From: Paraburkholderia bryophila
GTDB lineage: Bacteria; Pseudomonadota; Gammaproteobacteria; Burkholderiales; Burkholderiaceae
Reading direction: 5' to 3'
Assembly: GCF_003269035.1 (NCBI RefSeq)
Contig: NZ_QLTK01000001.1
Location: 186,001 to 250,000, forward strand
DNA: 64,000 bases
The position numbers were made by a program, and so were the translations under genes. The notes under the pieces were generated by a model. It saw only the letters and a program-made list of their open reading frames with translations, was not told where the DNA came from and did not search any database. Of this stretch, positions 1 to 9,349 are shown one piece after another (within the stretch, counting starts at the first letter, position 1; the number at the start of each line of letters is the position of its first letter).

Positions 1-833
1 AAGCCGACGACCTGCATCGCATCGCCTACGAATATCTCGCCGATGCCGCCGCGCATCAGGTGCGTCATAGCGAGTTCTTCTGGAATCCGACGGGCACGGT
101 ACGCGTGTCGAAGATTCCGTATGCGGACGCGCAAGCCGCGATCGTCACCGCGATTCGCGACGCCGCGCGCGACTTCGGGATCAGCGCGCGGCTGATTCCG
201 AGCATCGACCGCGAGGCCGATCCGGACGAAGCCGTCGCGCTGGTGGACTGGATGCGCGCGCACCGGGCGGACGAAGTAGCGGGCCTTGGCATCGATTATC
301 GCGAGAACGACCGGCCGCCCGAACTGTTCTGGAAAGCGTATCGCGAGGCGCGCAACGCGGGCTTTAAAACCACCGCGCACGCGGGCGAATTCGGCATGCC
401 GTGGCGCAATGTCGAGACCGCCGTGGATTTACTGCAATGCGACCGTATCGATCATGGCTACACGATTGTCGATAACCCGGCGCTAGCCGCGCGCTATGCC
501 GAGCGCGGCATCGTGTTCACCGTCGTGCCGACCAATTCCTACTATCTGCGCACGCTCGCGCCGGACGTGTGGGCCGAACAGCATCCCATGCGCCGCATGC
601 CGGGGCTCGGTCTGAAAATCCATCCGAATACCGACGACCCCACGCTGCACAAGGTGAATCCGAGCGAGGCGTGGCAGCTGATGTTCAGCCACTTCGGCTT
701 CAGCATCGCTGAATTGCGGCAGTTCATGCTGAACGGCATCGACGGTGCGTGGGTGGACGACGCCACGCGCAATGCGTGGCGTGCGAGTTGGGCGATGGAG
801 TTCGATCGGCTTGCGGCGGCCTTGCCGGGTTGA
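1..833 (+). CDS. add: adenosine deaminase, 5' end outside the window
   Basis: The reading frame is open from the first bases of the window, so the gene starts upstream; the GTG at 60 is internal. The protein would hydrolyse adenosine to inosine and ammonia in cytosolic purine salvage. The metal-dependent deaminase motifs are visible: HAGE (about 378-389), DRIDHGY, and NTDDP near the end, whose aspartate binds zinc and whose histidine/glutamate partners drive catalysis. The C-terminal helical region ending in AALPG is complete. It converges with the LysR gene on the other strand, 11 bp away. Family assignment is firm. Whether the substrate is adenosine or adenine cannot be settled from the C-terminal part alone. 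Confidence 0.9.
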   Translation, partial: ADDLHRIAYEYLADAAAHQVRHSEFFWNPTGTVRVSKIPYADAQAAIVTAIRDAARDFGISARLIPSIDREADPDEAVALVDWMRAHRADEVAGLGIDYRENDRPPELFWKAYREARNAGFKTTAHAGEFGMPWRNVETAVDLLQCDRIDHGYTIVDNPALAARYAERGIVFTVVPTNSYYLRTLAPDVWAEQHPMRRMPGLGLKIHPNTDDPTLHKVNPSEAWQLMFSHFGFSIAELRQFMLNGIDGAWVDDATRNAWRASWAMEFDRLAAALPG

Positions 834-844
834 ACGGACTCGCC

Positions 845-1705
845 TCACTCCCCGATCCACGACCCACGCAGATCGCTGTCGTGCAAAAGCTGCATCAACG
901 TGCCCGCCGGCCGGCTCAGCCGCCGGGCCGCCAGCGCGATAAATTCCACCGACGGTAACGCCGGCAGCGCCGCGGCGTTCAGCGGCGGCGCCAGCCCACG
1001 CGCTGCCAGATACTGCGGCCGCACCGTAATCCCCAGCCCACCGCGCGCCGCCGCGATACAGCCCGAATGACTGCTGCTCGTGCACACGAGTTGCCAGCTA
1101 AACCCCGCCTCGGCGAGCGCGTCGAGTACGACCGCGCGCGTCACGCTCGGCTCGGCGACCAGAATCAGCGGCAGCGGCTGACTCAGATCGACCAGCGTGC
1201 CGGGGCGCGCGAGCCATTCGAGGCGGCCCGTGAAGAGCGGCACGCCGCGGCGGTCGCCGAGCCGGCGCTTGCCCACCAGGAGATCGATCGCGCCGGCCTC
1301 CAGCAATTCGTAAAGCTTGCCTGTCATGCCGATGGTGATTTCCAGTTCGACATCCGGGTGCGCGTCGCGAAACGCCGCCAGCACGTTGGGCAGTGGCCCG
1401 AGCGCGACGTCGTCGGAGGAACCGAGCCGCACGCGCCCTTTCAGGCGCGGCGCACGAAATTGCGATTCGGCCCGCGCGAGTGCCTGCAGGATCACGCTCG
1501 CGTGCGCGAGCATGGCTTCGCCGTCGGCGGTCATGGCCATGGAATGCGTGTCGCGCACGAACAGACGCCGGCCCACTCTCTCTTCGAGCCGCCGGATGTG
1601 TTCGCTGACGCTCGACTGCGTCAGGTCGAGCCGCCGCCCCGCCTCGGTAAAGCTATGGCAGGCGGCGACCGTCGCGAATGTCTTGAGCCAGATGGGGTTG
1701 AGCAT
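845..1705 (-). CDS. LysR family transcriptional regulator
   Basis: A 286-residue protein with the LysR layout: winged HTH in residues 1-60 (TEAGRRLDLTQSSVSEHIRRLE) and a periplasmic-binding-like effector domain from about 90. The ATG at 1705 places the HTH at the usual distance from the N terminus, although no good ribosome site precedes it. It is divergent from the DHA2 exporter at 1861, and the shared 155-bp region carries a T-N11-A inverted repeat. By LysR convention it probably controls that exporter and itself. The ligand is unknown. Confidence 0.9.
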   Translation of the reverse strand: MLNPIWLKTFATVAACHSFTEAGRRLDLTQSSVSEHIRRLEERVGRRLFVRDTHSMAMTADGEAMLAHASVILQALARAESQFRAPRLKGRVRLGSSDDVALGPLPNVLAAFRDAHPDVELEITIGMTGKLYELLEAGAIDLLVGKRRLGDRRGVPLFTGRLEWLARPGTLVDLSQPLPLILVAEPSVTRAVVLDALAEAGFSWQLVCTSSSHSGCIAAARGGLGITVRPQYLAARGLAPPLNAAALPALPSVEFIALAARRLSRPAGTLMQLLHDSDLRGSWIGE

Positions 1706-1723
1706 GGCGCATTGTCGCGCTGC

Positions 1724-1742
1724 TTATCGGCAATGTCGATAA
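1724..1742. promoter_or_regulatory. LysR-type binding site between divergent genes
   Basis: The interrupted palindrome TTATCG-N7-CGATAA matches the T-N11-A rule for LysR boxes. It lies 19 bp upstream of the LysR start and 119 bp upstream of the exporter start, a typical position for autoregulation plus divergent activation. Binding is inferred from form and position only. Confidence 0.55.
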
Positions 1743-1860
1743 CAGTCACCAGTCCTAGTGGGGTTCCCGATTGACGGCTATGTCAATATCATGACTGCAC
1801 TCCCCCAATGACTTGCCCCGAGTCCGGGCGCCTGGCCGCCCGCCCCGCCGCCCCGTAAAA

Positions 1861-3261
1861 ATGACCAAGGATTCCGCCCAAACCGCGTTGCTGTGGATCG
1901 TCGCCGCCGGCTTTTTCATGCAGTCGCTCGACACGACGATCGTCAACACCGCGTTGCCCTCGATCGCCACCAGCCTGCACGTCGCCCCGCTCGCCATGCA
2001 GCCGATCATCATCGCCTACACGCTGACCATGGCGATGCTCACGCCCGCGTCGGGCTGGCTCGCCGACCGCTTCGGCACCCGTCGCGTCTACTTCGTGGCG
2101 ATCCTGATCTTCGTGCTCGGTTCGATCTGCTGCGCAAGCGCGCATACGCTCGGCCAGCTGGTGATCGCGCGGGTGCTGCAAGGCATCGGCGGTTCGATGC
2201 TGCTGCCGATCGGCCGGCTCGCGGTATTGCGCAGCGTGTCGGGCGAGCAGTACGTGTCGGCGCTCGCGTTTATTTCGGTCGCGGGCCAACTGGGGCCGAT
2301 CGCCGGGCCGACGCTCGGCGGCTGGTTCGTGCAGGACATGACGTGGCACTGGATCTTTCTGATCAACGTGCCGATCGGCGCGGTCGGACTTTACGCGGTG
2401 CAGCGCTTTCTGCCGGCGCACGGCGAGACCCAGGCGCCGCCGTTCGACTTCGTGGGCTGCGGGCTGCTGTCGCTGTGCATGATCGCGTTTTCGCTGTCGA
2501 TCGAAGCGCCGTTCTCCACGCATCGGGCGGCCTGGGCCGCGGGGCTGTTCGTGCTCGCCGTCGTGAGCGCCCTCGCCTATATTCCGTACGCGCGGCGCCG
2601 CCGCAACCCGTTGTTCAAACTGGCGCTGTTCAGCGAGCCGAATTTCAGCGTCGGTCTGATCGGCAATCTGGTGTGCCGCATCGGCTCCAGCGCCGTGCCG
2701 TTTCTGGTGCCCTTGCTGCTGCAATTGCAACTCGGCTATTCGCCGCTGCACTCCGGTCTGATGATGCTGCCCGCCGCGCTCGCCGGCACCGTCGCCAAAC
2801 GCTGGATCGCGCCGCTGATCCGCCGCTACGGCTACGACACGTTTTTGCTGGTCAATACGCTGATCGTCGGTTCGTCGATCGTTGCGTTTGCACTGATCAC
2901 GCGCGGCACGCCGCTCGCCATCGAAATCGCGATCCTCGCGGTGTTCGGCGCGGCCAATTCCATGCAGTTCGCGGCGATGAACAGCGTCACGCTCAAGGAC
3001 CTTTCGCATGAAGATGCGGGCAGCGGCAACAGCCTGTTTTCGATGGTGCAGATGCTCGCGATCGGACTGGGCGTGTCGATCGGCGGCGGTCTCGTGAATC
3101 TGTTTTCCGCGCAATGGGGCTCGGCGGCGCTCGGCTTTCGCCTCAGTTTCGCGTGCGTGGGCGTGATCACGCTGGTGTCCGCGTGGATCGTTCGTCAGCT
3201 CGACGTCGCGCCGGCGCAACCCAAAGTGCGCGCGCCGGCCACGCACGGCGCGGGACGTTGA
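1861..3261 (+). CDS. MFS transporter, DHA2 (EmrB/QacA) family
   Basis: A 466-residue, very hydrophobic protein with about 14 predicted membrane helices. The early segment QSLDTTIVNTALPSIA is the DHA2 motif D1, GWLADRFGTRRVY is the MFS loop 2-3 motif A, and motif C (GQLGPIAGPTLGGWF) is typical of drug/proton antiporters. It would export drugs or metabolites across the inner membrane. The ATG at 1861 was chosen; a TTG at 1813 would add 16 Pro/Arg-rich residues with no sign of being coding. It is divergent from a LysR gene that probably regulates it. No membrane-fusion partner is adjacent, so it may act alone. Substrate unknown. Confidence 0.88.
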   Translation: MTKDSAQTALLWIVAAGFFMQSLDTTIVNTALPSIATSLHVAPLAMQPIIIAYTLTMAMLTPASGWLADRFGTRRVYFVAILIFVLGSICCASAHTLGQLVIARVLQGIGGSMLLPIGRLAVLRSVSGEQYVSALAFISVAGQLGPIAGPTLGGWFVQDMTWHWIFLINVPIGAVGLYAVQRFLPAHGETQAPPFDFVGCGLLSLCMIAFSLSIEAPFSTHRAAWAAGLFVLAVVSALAYIPYARRRRNPLFKLALFSEPNFSVGLIGNLVCRIGSSAVPFLVPLLLQLQLGYSPLHSGLMMLPAALAGTVAKRWIAPLIRRYGYDTFLLVNTLIVGSSIVAFALITRGTPLAIEIAILAVFGAANSMQFAAMNSVTLKDLSHEDAGSGNSLFSMVQMLAIGLGVSIGGGLVNLFSAQWGSAALGFRLSFACVGVITLVSAWIVRQLDVAPAQPKVRAPATHGAGR

Positions 3262-3293
3262 ACGACGCGGGACGTTAAACGCGCTAGCCGCCC

Positions 3294-4067
3294 TCAATCC
3301 GGCAAACGGATGCCGGAAAACCCCGTGCACGCTTCGATCAGACGCTCCTGCACCGCGACGTCCCGTACCGCCGGATGCGTGTCGCGCGGCTGCATGTGAT
3401 AGAAGTACGCGCCGCTGACCGTAGCCGCCGGTTCGTCGCTGACGGCCAGCCACACCTGCGTGGTGGGCGCGGCCGTCAGATCGTCCGGCGCACCCGGGCC
3501 GCCCATTTTCGTCGCGACCCAGCCGGGCTCCAGCGCATTCGACAACACCTGCGGCCAGCGACGCGCCATCGCGAACGCCAGCAACGCGTCGTGCAGTTTC
3601 GAATCCGAATACGCGGCCGTGCCCTGCCATGACCGACGCTCCCAGGCCAGATCGGCGAGACTCGGGTCGCCGCTGCGATGCAGGCCCGAGCTGAGATAGA
3701 CGAGCCGCCGTGGCTTCTCGATCAGCGCGGTCAGCACATACGGCGCCAGCGTATTGACCGCGAACACGTGCGGCAAGCCGTCGACCGTGGCAATCCGGTG
3801 CGGCTCCTGATAACCGACCGCCGCGTTGTGGATGATCGCGTCGAAGCGGCCCAGCCGGTTTACCTGCTCCGCGAGCGCGATCGTTTCAGCCAGACTCGAC
3901 AGATCGCCGGCCAACGCGCGCTCCGCTTGCGGCACGGCTTTCAATGCTTCGTCCGCGCGCGCGGCGTTGCGGGCGTGCAAAACCACCTCGTGTCCAGCGT
4001 CGACAAGCCGTCGCGCAGCCATTTGACCGAGGCCGTCGGCGGAACCGGTAATAAAAATTCTCGACAT
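3294..4067 (-). CDS. short-chain dehydrogenase/reductase
   Basis: A 257-residue classical SDR. The N-terminal TGSADGLG is the nucleotide-binding TGxxxGxG signature, NNAG is represented by HNAAVGY, and the catalytic Ser and Tyr-x3-Lys are seen as LSSGLH and YSDSK. The start at 4067 has a GGAGAA ribosome site seven bases upstream, so the longer frame to 4133 was not used. It is divergent from a LysR gene at 4319, its likely regulator. Substrate unknown; the family ranges from ketone reductases to protochlorophyllide-reductase-like enzymes. Confidence 0.88.
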   Translation of the reverse strand: MSRIFITGSADGLGQMAARRLVDAGHEVVLHARNAARADEALKAVPQAERALAGDLSSLAETIALAEQVNRLGRFDAIIHNAAVGYQEPHRIATVDGLPHVFAVNTLAPYVLTALIEKPRRLVYLSSGLHRSGDPSLADLAWERRSWQGTAAYSDSKLHDALLAFAMARRWPQVLSNALEPGWVATKMGGPGAPDDLTAAPTTQVWLAVSDEPAATVSGAYFYHMQPRDTHPAVRDVAVQERLIEACTGFSGIRLPD

Positions 4068-4289
4068 GACGCGTTCTCCGTTATTCGGCTTGAATATGCC
4101 CTGTGCATGACGAGAATCGCATGTCTTCGTCATTCGAGCGGGTTCGCCAAGGTTAACGCCTGGCGCGCGATTGACGCGATAGCTTCGCTGTCATTCCAGT
4201 CATGACAAGACATCATCGATCGGCCTTGCTGGGCGGCCTTTGCACGCGCCGTCGCGTGAATTCAAACAGATTTTCGCGTTAGCATGTCG

Positions 4290-4301
4290 TGCATTAATGC
4301 A
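4290..4301. promoter_or_regulatory. palindromic operator candidate TGCATTAATGCA
   Basis: A perfect 12-bp palindrome 17 bp upstream of the LysR start, in the intergenic region shared with the SDR gene. Its ATTAAT core resembles LysR boxes. Position suggests autorepression. Confidence 0.45.
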
Positions 4302-4318
4302 TAAGAAAGGAATAACAG

Positions 4319-5248
4319 ATGCCATTTGACGAGCGCATGCTGAACGGCATGGGCGTGTTGACGGCGATCGTCGATTGCGGCAGTTTTGCGGCGGCGGGCG
4401 AGGCACTCGACATGTCGCAATCCGGAGTGAGCCGATCGGTCGCGCGGCTCGAAGCGCGGCTCGGAATCCGGTTGTTCGACCGCACCACCCGTTCGGTCAC
4501 GCTGACCGACGAGGGCCGGCGCTTTTATGAACAGATCGTGCCGCTGCTGGGCGGCCTCGAAGAAGCGGCGTCCTCGGCGGCGCAAGGCGCGACGGCGGTG
4601 CGCGGCCGGCTGCGCGTCAACACCGATCCGTTCTTCTCGCGGCTGGTGCTGGGCGCCCGGCTAGGCGGTTTCATCGACAAACATCCCGACCTGCAGCTCG
4701 AGTTGATCACGCGTGACCAATTAGGCGATATGGTCGGCGACGGTTTCGACATCGCGATCCGTTTCGGCGCTCCGCCGGTGTCGTCGCTGATTGCGCGCAA
4801 GCTGCTGGATACGCGGATCCTGACGGTGGCCGCGCCGTCGTATCTGAAGAAACACGGGCATCCGGCTACGCCCACCGACCTCGAGAGCGGCCGGCATGTC
4901 TGCATCAAATTCCGTGACCCGTTGACGGGTTATCCGTTCAGCTGGGCATTTCATCGCGGGCGCAAGAAGGTGATGCTGACACCGCAAGGTCCGCTGACGG
5001 TCAACGACGTCGGCACCCTGCATAGCGCTTGCGCGGCGGGCCAGGGGATTGCGCAGATTCTGGCGCTCGGCGCGGAACCGCTGCTATCCAGCGGCAAGCT
5101 CGTCGAGCTGTTTCCCGATTGGAGCGACGAGCTTTACCCGCTGTATGCGCTTTATCCTTCGCGCCACCATCCGCCCGCCAAGGTGCGGGCGTTCTTCGAC
5201 TTCGTGGTGTCGCTGACGGGCGGTGCGACGCGGGAGCCGGCGGGGTGA
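4319..5248 (+). CDS. LysR family transcriptional regulator
   Basis: A 309-residue LysR protein. The HTH lies near residues 20-45 (AAAGEALDMSQSGVSRSVARLE), followed by RLFDRTTRSVTLTDEG, the wing and linker typical of the DsdC/PtrR-like branch. An AAAGGA ribosome site precedes the ATG at 4319. It is divergent from the SDR gene, the expected target. Effector unknown. The C-terminal domain is full length. Confidence 0.92.
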   Translation: MPFDERMLNGMGVLTAIVDCGSFAAAGEALDMSQSGVSRSVARLEARLGIRLFDRTTRSVTLTDEGRRFYEQIVPLLGGLEEAASSAAQGATAVRGRLRVNTDPFFSRLVLGARLGGFIDKHPDLQLELITRDQLGDMVGDGFDIAIRFGAPPVSSLIARKLLDTRILTVAAPSYLKKHGHPATPTDLESGRHVCIKFRDPLTGYPFSWAFHRGRKKVMLTPQGPLTVNDVGTLHSACAAGQGIAQILALGAEPLLSSGKLVELFPDWSDELYPLYALYPSRHHPPAKVRAFFDFVVSLTGGATREPAG

Positions 5249-5370
5249 CTGTGATCGTGCGTGGTTGAGCGTGGTCGGAATGTGGCGAGTCGGTGCCTGG
5301 CGAGTCCGCCAGCCCACACCGGGCGTTGCGCGCCGCGCGTTAGCGCCCGCTTGCCGGCTCGTTCAGTCGG

Positions 5371-5622
5371 TCAGGCAATCGTGTAGCGCGTTTGCGGACC
5401 GGCGACATACACACCGCGCGCCAGCATCAGGATCTGCTCGCGATGCAGATCGAAGGCCGCCAACACAGCCCGTTCGTCGGAACCGGCTTCGGGACTCAGA
5501 TTTGAAATCACAGAATCGTTGACCGCGAAGGCGATCTCGCGCGCGTTGTCGTATCCCCAGAAATTGACGCAATGATGGCTCGCGTCATAGCTGCGACTCG
5601 GATTCGGGAAGTTGAGTTTCAT
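5371..5622 (-). CDS. DUF1488 family protein
   Basis: An 83-residue soluble protein that starts MKLNFPNPSRSYD and continues with VNFWGYDNAREIAF, the pattern of the DUF1488 family (a conserved FWG/YD pair followed by a hydrophobic strand). A GAGGAA ribosome site precedes 5622; a longer frame to 5730 has no such support. Function is unknown in the family. It stands alone between a LysR gene and a small acidic protein gene. Confidence 0.75.
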   Translation of the reverse strand: MKLNFPNPSRSYDASHHCVNFWGYDNAREIAFAVNDSVISNLSPEAGSDERAVLAAFDLHREQILMLARGVYVAGPQTRYTIA

Positions 5623-5871
5623 GTTGTGTTCCTCGGGCGGGTCGAACTTCCTCACGGTGCGCTTTATGCCGTCGACGGTCAAGGCTTTTTGTCGGTCGCT
5701 GCAGCCGCTTTCCGGCGCCGTTTGATGCACCGCACCTTATACGGTTACCGAATCAGTTCGCACCCAGAAAACGCGTGCCGGTGCTACGCGCCTGGCGCTT
5801 GAAACCGCACAATGGCCGCGCCGGGTCTGCGCCTTGCTTCACGGAAGATGTTTTCCAACCAGGAGAGAGCC

Positions 5872-6051
5872 ATGAGTGCAACCCAGGAGCACGCCAACGA
5901 CAAACCGGCCGATATCGAGCATCCGCAACCGGCCGTGCATAGCGATAACGAGAAAAGCAAGCTCCCCGAGCGCGGCGATCAGGATCGCGATCAGTCGCCG
6001 GCCGACCGTCCGGGGAAAAAACCCGGCGAGGGCGAGCCGTCAGTGAGTTGA
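5872..6051 (+). CDS. small hydrophilic protein of unknown function
   Basis: A 59-residue protein rich in Asp, Glu, Lys, Asn and Pro with no hydrophobic stretch, so probably intrinsically disordered. The strong AGGAGAG site just before 5872 supports translation from this ATG rather than from 5812. No family recognised. Its composition resembles small stress-associated proteins, but that is only a resemblance. Confidence 0.55.
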   Translation: MSATQEHANDKPADIEHPQPAVHSDNEKSKLPERGDQDRDQSPADRPGKKPGEGEPSVS

Positions 6052-6266
6052 AATATCGAGCATCAAGCTGCGGGCGGCTTTGCTGCATTTTGGCGGCAAA
6101 GCCGCATGAATTTTTCCCTAACACGCGCTTTCATAAGCCAAACATTTCTTCCTGATTTTTACCGATTATTTTTTCGCCGTGATGGACTATTTTGCTGCCA
6201 GCAACGCTGAGCGCGCCAGGCGAATCGGCTGCCGCCCCCTACTGAATAACAACGGCGACGTCCATC

Positions 6267-7346
6267 ATGTCCATCTCATCAAGCTCCCCTGTTCCCCTAG
6301 TGTCCGTCTGCCTGCCTACCTGTCACCGACCTGAACTGGTGGTGCAGTGCATCGATTCATGCCTCGCGCAAAGCTACGGCAATCTGGAAATCGTGATTGG
6401 CGACGACTCACCCGACACACGCGCCCAGCAACTGATCGAGGCGCGTTATCGCGACGAGCCGCGGGTGCGCTATACGCTGAACCGGCCGCCGCTCGGCCAG
6501 GCGCGCAACGTGGCGAGTCTGTTCGAGCGCGCGACGGGCGACAAGATCCTGCTGATCCACGACGACGACCTGCTCACCACGGACGGCGTCGAGAAACTCG
6601 TGTCCTTGTGGAAGCAGCATCCGCGACTCGACGCGGCGTTCGGCGACCAATACGAAGCCGATCACGCGGGCGCGATCGACTTCGACGCCAGCCGGCAATT
6701 GAACGTCGATTTCCGCCGCACCCGCGATGCCGAAGGCCTGCAGCCCTTACCCGGCAGAACCGGTCTGATCCAGATGTTCCCGAACAACGGCTGGATGGCC
6801 GACGCGCAACTCGTGAAGCGCATCGGTTATTCGGAACAGCATGGCATGTGCTGCGATTTCGTATTCGGCGCCGAGTTGTGCCTCGCGGCGCGCGAGGTGT
6901 TTTACCTGCACGACTACGTGTCGGTGTATCGCAAGACGGCGACGTCGATCTCGCATAGCACGCGCGGCACGGCGATCGCCGCGACGGTGAGCGCGTATGC
7001 GTACGTCAAGGCGCTGTCCTTGCCCGCGTCGCTGGAGCCGTCACGCCGGCTGGCGCTGCGCCGTCTCGCGCCGATCGTGGTCTCGGTGCACGCGCGCAAT
7101 CGCGAGGCGCGGGCCGGGCTGAGGATTCTGTTCGGTCATCTGTTTGCTTACCGGTATGGGCTCAGCAAGCGGTTTTACTACCATCTCGTGATGCTCGCGC
7201 GCGCGGGGTTCAGCCTGCGGCCGCAGGCAGTCGCAGCGGCCGCGGTCGCTGCGGTAGCGGCTGCGCCTGCTGTTGCCGCCGAACCGGTGGCCGCGGTGAA
7301 GGAGCTCGTTTCCGAACTCGTCGCGGACCGGTCCGAACCGGTGTGA
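6267..7346 (+). CDS. family 2 glycosyltransferase
   Basis: A 359-residue GT-A fold enzyme. VSVCLPTCHRPELVVQCIDS is the N-terminal GT2 nucleotide-binding strand, IGDDSPD the first acidic motif, and HDDDLL (about residue 93) the DxD motif that holds the metal and nucleotide sugar. The catalytic part ends near residue 220. A helical region and an Ala/Val-rich tail (about 315-345) follow; the tail is low complexity. No polysaccharide genes are adjacent, so donor and acceptor cannot be inferred. A hairpin that could end transcription follows at 7461. Confidence 0.88.
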   Translation: MSISSSSPVPLVSVCLPTCHRPELVVQCIDSCLAQSYGNLEIVIGDDSPDTRAQQLIEARYRDEPRVRYTLNRPPLGQARNVASLFERATGDKILLIHDDDLLTTDGVEKLVSLWKQHPRLDAAFGDQYEADHAGAIDFDASRQLNVDFRRTRDAEGLQPLPGRTGLIQMFPNNGWMADAQLVKRIGYSEQHGMCCDFVFGAELCLAAREVFYLHDYVSVYRKTATSISHSTRGTAIAATVSAYAYVKALSLPASLEPSRRLALRRLAPIVVSVHARNREARAGLRILFGHLFAYRYGLSKRFYYHLVMLARAGFSLRPQAVAAAAVAAVAAAPAVAAEPVAAVKELVSELVADRSEPV

Positions 7347-7460
7347 CATTGAATGTGAATGGCGGGCGTGGCGCAAGCTAGCGCGCACCGACCCGCGAGG
7401 CCCCGCGCCGTGCGACCGGTGCGCGCCGGTTCTTCACGGCGGCGACGCGCGCGCAGTCAG

Positions 7461-7498
7461 CGCGTTTTCTGCTAAGCATCCTCTGCTTAGCAAACGCG
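7461..7498 (+). terminator. hairpin downstream of the glycosyltransferase gene
   Basis: TGCTAAGCA, a five-base loop, and TGCTTAGCA form a perfect 9-bp stem. It is extended by CGCGTT/AACGCG with a three-base bulge. The T-rich sequence TATTTGTTGC follows, so it may be a rho-independent terminator of the plus-strand gene, though the U tract is imperfect. Confidence 0.5.
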
Positions 7499-7574
7499 TA
7501 TTTGTTGCTTTGAGTGGCGTGCCGGGTTGATTACGATGAACCCGAACCATCATCATCAGCCGAGGTGATCCGCC

Positions 7575-7796
7575 ATGTCCGACAGTGCCTGTTTCAAGCC
7601 GCGTGTGATCGAGCCGGTCGTCGTCAATCAGCCGGAAGGATTGGGACTCGCCGTGGAGTTGTGGCTCGCGCACCCCGTCGACGGCATCGCGGGGCGCGCG
7701 CTGCAGATTCATTTGCGCAGCGGCGCGAAAATGGCGCAGGCCGAGGCGCTGCGCGATCTGCTGCATGCGTTGGGCACCGATATCGTGGTGGCCTGA
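7575..7796 (+). CDS. small conserved-looking protein of unknown function
   Basis: A 73-residue soluble protein. A GAGGTGA ribosome site precedes the ATG by a normal distance, and codon use matches the neighbours. The sequence has alternating beta-like and helical segments (GLAVELWLAHPVDG; AEALRDLLHALG). No signal peptide or membrane helix. No family recognised. It converges with the KgtP-like transporter gene, 21 bp away. Confidence 0.6.
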   Translation: MSDSACFKPRVIEPVVVNQPEGLGLAVELWLAHPVDGIAGRALQIHLRSGAKMAQAEALRDLLHALGTDIVVA

Positions 7797-7817
7797 GCAT
7801 GCTCCGCTACGCGAGGT

Positions 7818-9122
7818 TCACGGTTCGTGCCGCAAATATCCCTCTTTCGACGGATCGCGCATACGCAGCGAGACAATCCCCGCGATCGCGCACAACGCGG
7901 TGACGTACCAGAAGAACGCCGTCTCGCTGCCGATCGACTTCAGCCACAGCGCCACATATTCCGCCGAACCGCCGAAGATCGCATTGGCGACCGCGTACGA
8001 CAACCCGACACCGAGCGCGCGCACTTCCGGCGGGAACATCTCGGCCTTGATCAGCCCGCTGATCGACGTATAGAAGCTGACGATCGCCAGCGCCACCACC
8101 ACCAGGCCGAAGGCCGCGTACGGGCTCGTCACGTCTTTCAGCGCATGCAGCAGCGGCACCGTGCCGATGGTCGCGAAGAAGCCGAAGAACAGCATGGAAC
8201 GACGCCGGCCGATCCGATCCGACAAGGCGCCGAACGCGGGCTGCATCAACATGTAGACGAACAGTGCCGCGGTCATCACATTGCTGGCGGTCTTTGCGTG
8301 CATGCCGGCCGTGTTGACCAGATACTTCTGCATGTAGGTGGTGAACGTGTAGAAGATCAGCGAGCCGCCGGCCGTAAAGCCGAGCACCGTCAGGAATGCC
8401 CCCTTGTGCAGCCACAAGCCGCGCAGCGTGCCGGCCTCCTTGCGTTGCCGGGTGGCGGCGGTGGTGGTTTCCTCGAGCGATTTACGCAGGTACAGCGCGA
8501 CCAGCGCCGCCAGTGCGCCGATTACGAACGGCACGCGCCAGCCCCACGCCTTCAGCTCGTCGGTGGACAGCGTTTGCTGCAGGATCACCAGCACCAGCAG
8601 CGCGCACAACTGGCCGCCGATCAGGGTGACGTACTGGAACGACGCGAAGAACCCGCGCCGGCCTTTCAGCGCGACCTCGCTCATATAAGTGGCGCTGGTG
8701 CCGTACTCGCCGCCCACCGACAAGCCCTGGAACAGTCGCGCGACCAGCAGCAAGGCCGGCGCCAATGCGCCGATCTGCGCATAGGTGGGCAGCACGGCGA
8801 TCACCAGCGAGCCGCCGCACATCATGAACACCGACACCATCATGGCGGTGCGGCGGCCGTGCTTGTCGGCGAGGCGGCCGAAAAACCAGCCGCCGATCGG
8901 CCGCATCAGGAAGCCCGCGGCGAACACCCCCGCCGTATTGAGCAGCTGGGTGGTGGTATTGCCGCTCGGAAAGAACGCCGGCGCGAAGTACAGCGCGCAG
9001 AACGAGTACACGTAAAAGTCGAACCACTCGACGAGATTGCCCGATGAAGCGCCGACGATCGCGAGGATGCGGCGACGCGTGTCGTGCGCCGAGGCGACGG
9101 TGTGGTCTGTCAGGTCGGTCAT
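7818..9122 (-). CDS. MFS metabolite:proton symporter, KgtP-like
   Basis: A 434-residue protein with about 12 membrane helices, of the metabolite:H+ symporter branch of the MFS (KgtP, ProP, ShiA). [32 protein letters not shown] and [17 protein letters not shown] are characteristic. It would import an organic acid or osmolyte with protons; alpha-ketoglutarate is the best guess from KgtP resemblance, but specificity is not readable. An AAGGAAAG site supports the ATG at 9122. It is separated from the spoVR operon by that operon's terminator. Confidence 0.85.
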   Translation of the reverse strand: MTDLTDHTVASAHDTRRRILAIVGASSGNLVEWFDFYVYSFCALYFAPAFFPSGNTTTQLLNTAGVFAAGFLMRPIGGWFFGRLADKHGRRTAMMVSVFMMCGGSLVIAVLPTYAQIGALAPALLLVARLFQGLSVGGEYGTSATYMSEVALKGRRGFFASFQYVTLIGGQLCALLVLVILQQTLSTDELKAWGWRVPFVIGALAALVALYLRKSLEETTTAATRQRKEAGTLRGLWLHKGAFLTVLGFTAGGSLIFYTFTTYMQKYLVNTAGMHAKTASNVMTAALFVYMLMQPAFGALSDRIGRRRSMLFFGFFATIGTVPLLHALKDVTSPYAAFGLVVVALAIVSFYTSISGLIKAEMFPPEVRALGVGLSYAVANAIFGGSAEYVALWLKSIGSETAFFWYVTALCAIAGIVSLRMRDPSKEGYLRHEP

Positions 9123-9285
9123 GCTGTTGTCTTTCCTTGTCTGTAAGCGGAAGTGGCGGTCGTCGCGCCGCCTTCAACGCGCGCGTGGCGAGGGGCTCAT
9201 CGCGTGCGTGCGCGAATTTTACAGAAATGCAAGGCGAAGATGGGATTTTGTCAGGTTAGAAATGCCTGCCTGCTGTGTCGTCCCT

Positions 9286-9320
9286 CTCCAAAAACAAAGC
9301 CAGCTCGAAAGCTGGCTTTG
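9286..9320 (-). terminator. rho-independent terminator of the prkA-yeaH-spoVR operon
   Basis: CAAAGCCAGC and GCTGGCTTTG (9295-9304 and 9311-9320) form a perfect 10-bp stem with a six-base loop. On the minus strand it is followed by TTTTTGG. It sits 30 bp past the spoVR stop codon. Confidence 0.88.
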
Positions 9321-9349
9321 TCTTCAACAACCCTCTACGGCGCAAATCA

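Noticed and set aside
1789..3630. 613-residue minus-strand open frame
   Set aside because: It lies opposite the DHA2 exporter and SDR genes; its Arg/His/Gln-rich composition is that of an antisense shadow in GC-rich DNA.
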